Source: Cydia pomonella (lineage: Eukaryota; Arthropoda; Insecta; Lepidoptera; Tortricidae). Taken from it: 64,000 nt of DNA. The stretch covers positions 12,014,550 to 12,078,549 of the forward strand of contig NC_084707.1 of assembly GCF_033807575.1 (NCBI RefSeq), written 5' to 3'. The notes under the pieces are model-generated. The model was given only the letters and a program-made list of their open reading frames with translations, did no database searches and had not been told where the DNA came from. This document shows, one piece after another, positions 62,510-64,000 of the stretch. Positions within the stretch are counted from its first letter, which is position 1. Each line of letters opens with the position of its first letter. A program made the translations under genes and the position numbers.

Positions 62510-64000
62510 ATTTTAATACTGTCGATATTCCTAAAAGTTGCATGCCAAATGGCTGAATATTGTTACTTACTTATTTATAAGGACACCTTTGTACATACAT
62601 ATTCTTGCGAATAAATTATTCTATTTTATTCGAGTGAGAGGCATTGCAAGTAATCTTATATCATCAATGTTACAGTTAAATAATAATTAATTAATAGTTA
62701 TAATAACGTGTTATTTTGACTATTAATTATTTGAAAGGGTTTTAAAATAATTGAACATTAATTATAAATAAAGATATTTAAAGAAATACATGTCTGTGGT
62801 TTTATAAAAAGAGACCCCGTATAATACATATGTTTGTCTAGACTTACGCGACGTATCGTACATAATATTGTTAGTAATTGTAGACAAGAACGAAATAATT
62901 AGCTCATTTATGAATAGGGTCTGGGGTAAAATAAGGGGTGGATCTAAAAATATGATTACTTTCAGTATCATAGCTTGCTGATATTAATTAGGATATTTTA
63001 GAAACTTTATATATTTGGATGTTTAGATATACACCGTGTTTTTTTTTGATTTGCGTTAATTTCGAGGGTGCATTCCTGAGCTTAAATTAAGTAACTTTCT
63101 CAAAGACACCGATATTCTAATTAACTCCATTTCGGAGATAATCAATCATTAATTTCTATCTTATAAGGCCCTTACGAGCGTGTACACTTACCTTAGGGCC
63201 TGTTTACTTATTGATTAGTGTTTAGTGCGAGGTCATACATTTGCTACTAAACGTAAGTACTATCTCGGACGATCGACGTTCGAAATGACATTGATATGTC
63301 ACAGTTTTCAATTGTTTCGTTGAGTTAAATGTAATGCCCGTGTTACAACAACGCTATATGCAACATTTAGTTACTTTTTATAAAAATAAAAATAGTAAAA
63401 AAAACTAAAAAAAAATTTTTTTTTTTAATTAACTATGCCATTTAGTTTCCTTAAACGTACTTACCGATACCCCGAAGTTAACCAAATTCAATAAAAACAC
63501 GGTGTATATTCCTAAATCCTCAAATTAATTTATTGTAGATGGTAAAGAAGGCGCTGAAGATGTATTTAGAAATCCTGCATATCGACGAATGATAACGTGG
63601 CTTTTACGTACTTACTTAAATACGTCTCAAAGTTGTGAATTTACATACACATAACTATAATTATTATATTTATTAATACGTTGTTGTTTCGTTTTCTGTA
63701 AAAGCAATTCCTGGTCCATCAGATATATATGTAGTTAGTTATCTACAATAATTACAAGAAAAACTCTTTTATTACTATGTCCGAGTTTAATTCGTCCTAA
63801 ATATCAATTACTAAAAGGAAAGGAGGGTTATCAGCGAGATAATGCGCGGTATCGGCAGCTATAACAAAGCTTGTTGATCCATTTATAATCTTAGTGTTCC
63901 TATCACATTTTACAATAATCGTTGTGCTGTTATTTTTAACTGTTGTTAAAACTTTATTTAAGGTAGGTAACTATTTCACAAGGTTTGCCTCATTTTTTAT
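62510..64000. other. No supported gene at right edge
   Basis: After the LINE tail the sequence is AT-rich, with AATAAA motifs at 62610-62615 and near 62767, the TACACCGTG MITE, and then undistinguished DNA to the end. A third CRAL-TRIO copy, if present, would start beyond the window. Confidence 0.5.
63030..63506. mobile_element. TACACCGTG-ended MITE, complete
   Basis: The ends TACACCGTGTTTTT and AAAAACACGGTGTA are inverted, with a TA at both junctions. The interior contains 'gggtgcattcctgag', 'actttctcaaagacacc' and 'acgtaagtactatctcggacgatcga'. No transposase frame is present. A diverged copy begins at 47751. Confidence 0.8.

Overview
This window is eukaryotic, almost certainly from a moth or butterfly. 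The evidence is AT-rich spacer DNA, GT-AG introns, two tRNA-headed SINE families, the common 'agggttccgta' and 'ccatcaggcgggcc' dispersed repeats, many foldback MITEs, and insect-type gene structures. No prokaryotic features, CRISPR arrays or operons are present.

Three protein-coding genes are well supported, all on the plus strand. (1) 21508-36571 holds six 3' exons of a cAMP-dependent-type protein kinase catalytic subunit of the Pka-C3/PRKX class. They run from the glycine-rich loop to the C-terminal FxxF stop. The upstream exon or exons were not found. (2) 49263-52848 is a complete seven-exon CRAL-TRIO (alpha-tocopherol-transfer-protein-like) gene of 308 codons. (3) 53562-61739 is a tandem paralogue of gene 2. 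It also has seven exons and 308 codons, and every exon is the same length as its counterpart.

The region 1-21.5 kb has no firmly supported gene. It contains a possible minus-strand first coding exon (15442-15507), a decayed SINE fragment, a tRNA-headed SINE, several terminal-inverted-repeat elements and one 132-bp tandem duplication. The kinase introns (21.7-36.4 kb) contain many MITEs and 'agggttccgta' repeats. The region 36.6-49.2 kb has a five-unit 54-bp minisatellite, two SINEs of different families (one with a target-site duplication), hairpin MITEs and a degenerate THAP-domain exon ending at a canonical splice donor.

Intron 5 of the second CRAL-TRIO gene has expanded to about 4.4 kb by transposon insertion. 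It holds two 'agggttccgta' repeats. One of these is interrupted by a 1119-bp hAT-type element with an 8-bp target duplication and ACACGGGTACCC-type subterminal repeats. Next to it lies a 1659-bp hAT element with perfect 16-bp TIRs, an 8-bp target duplication and an N-terminally truncated transposase.

Downstream of the second CRAL-TRIO gene are a decayed jockey-like LINE tail and a TACACCGTG-ended MITE. A diverged, interrupted copy of that MITE lies at 47.75-48.55 kb. I see no convincing new multi-gene system. The most notable items are the exon-for-exon tandem CRAL-TRIO pair, the datable nested hAT insertions, and the unassigned exon-like segments at 15.4 kb and 43.9 kb.
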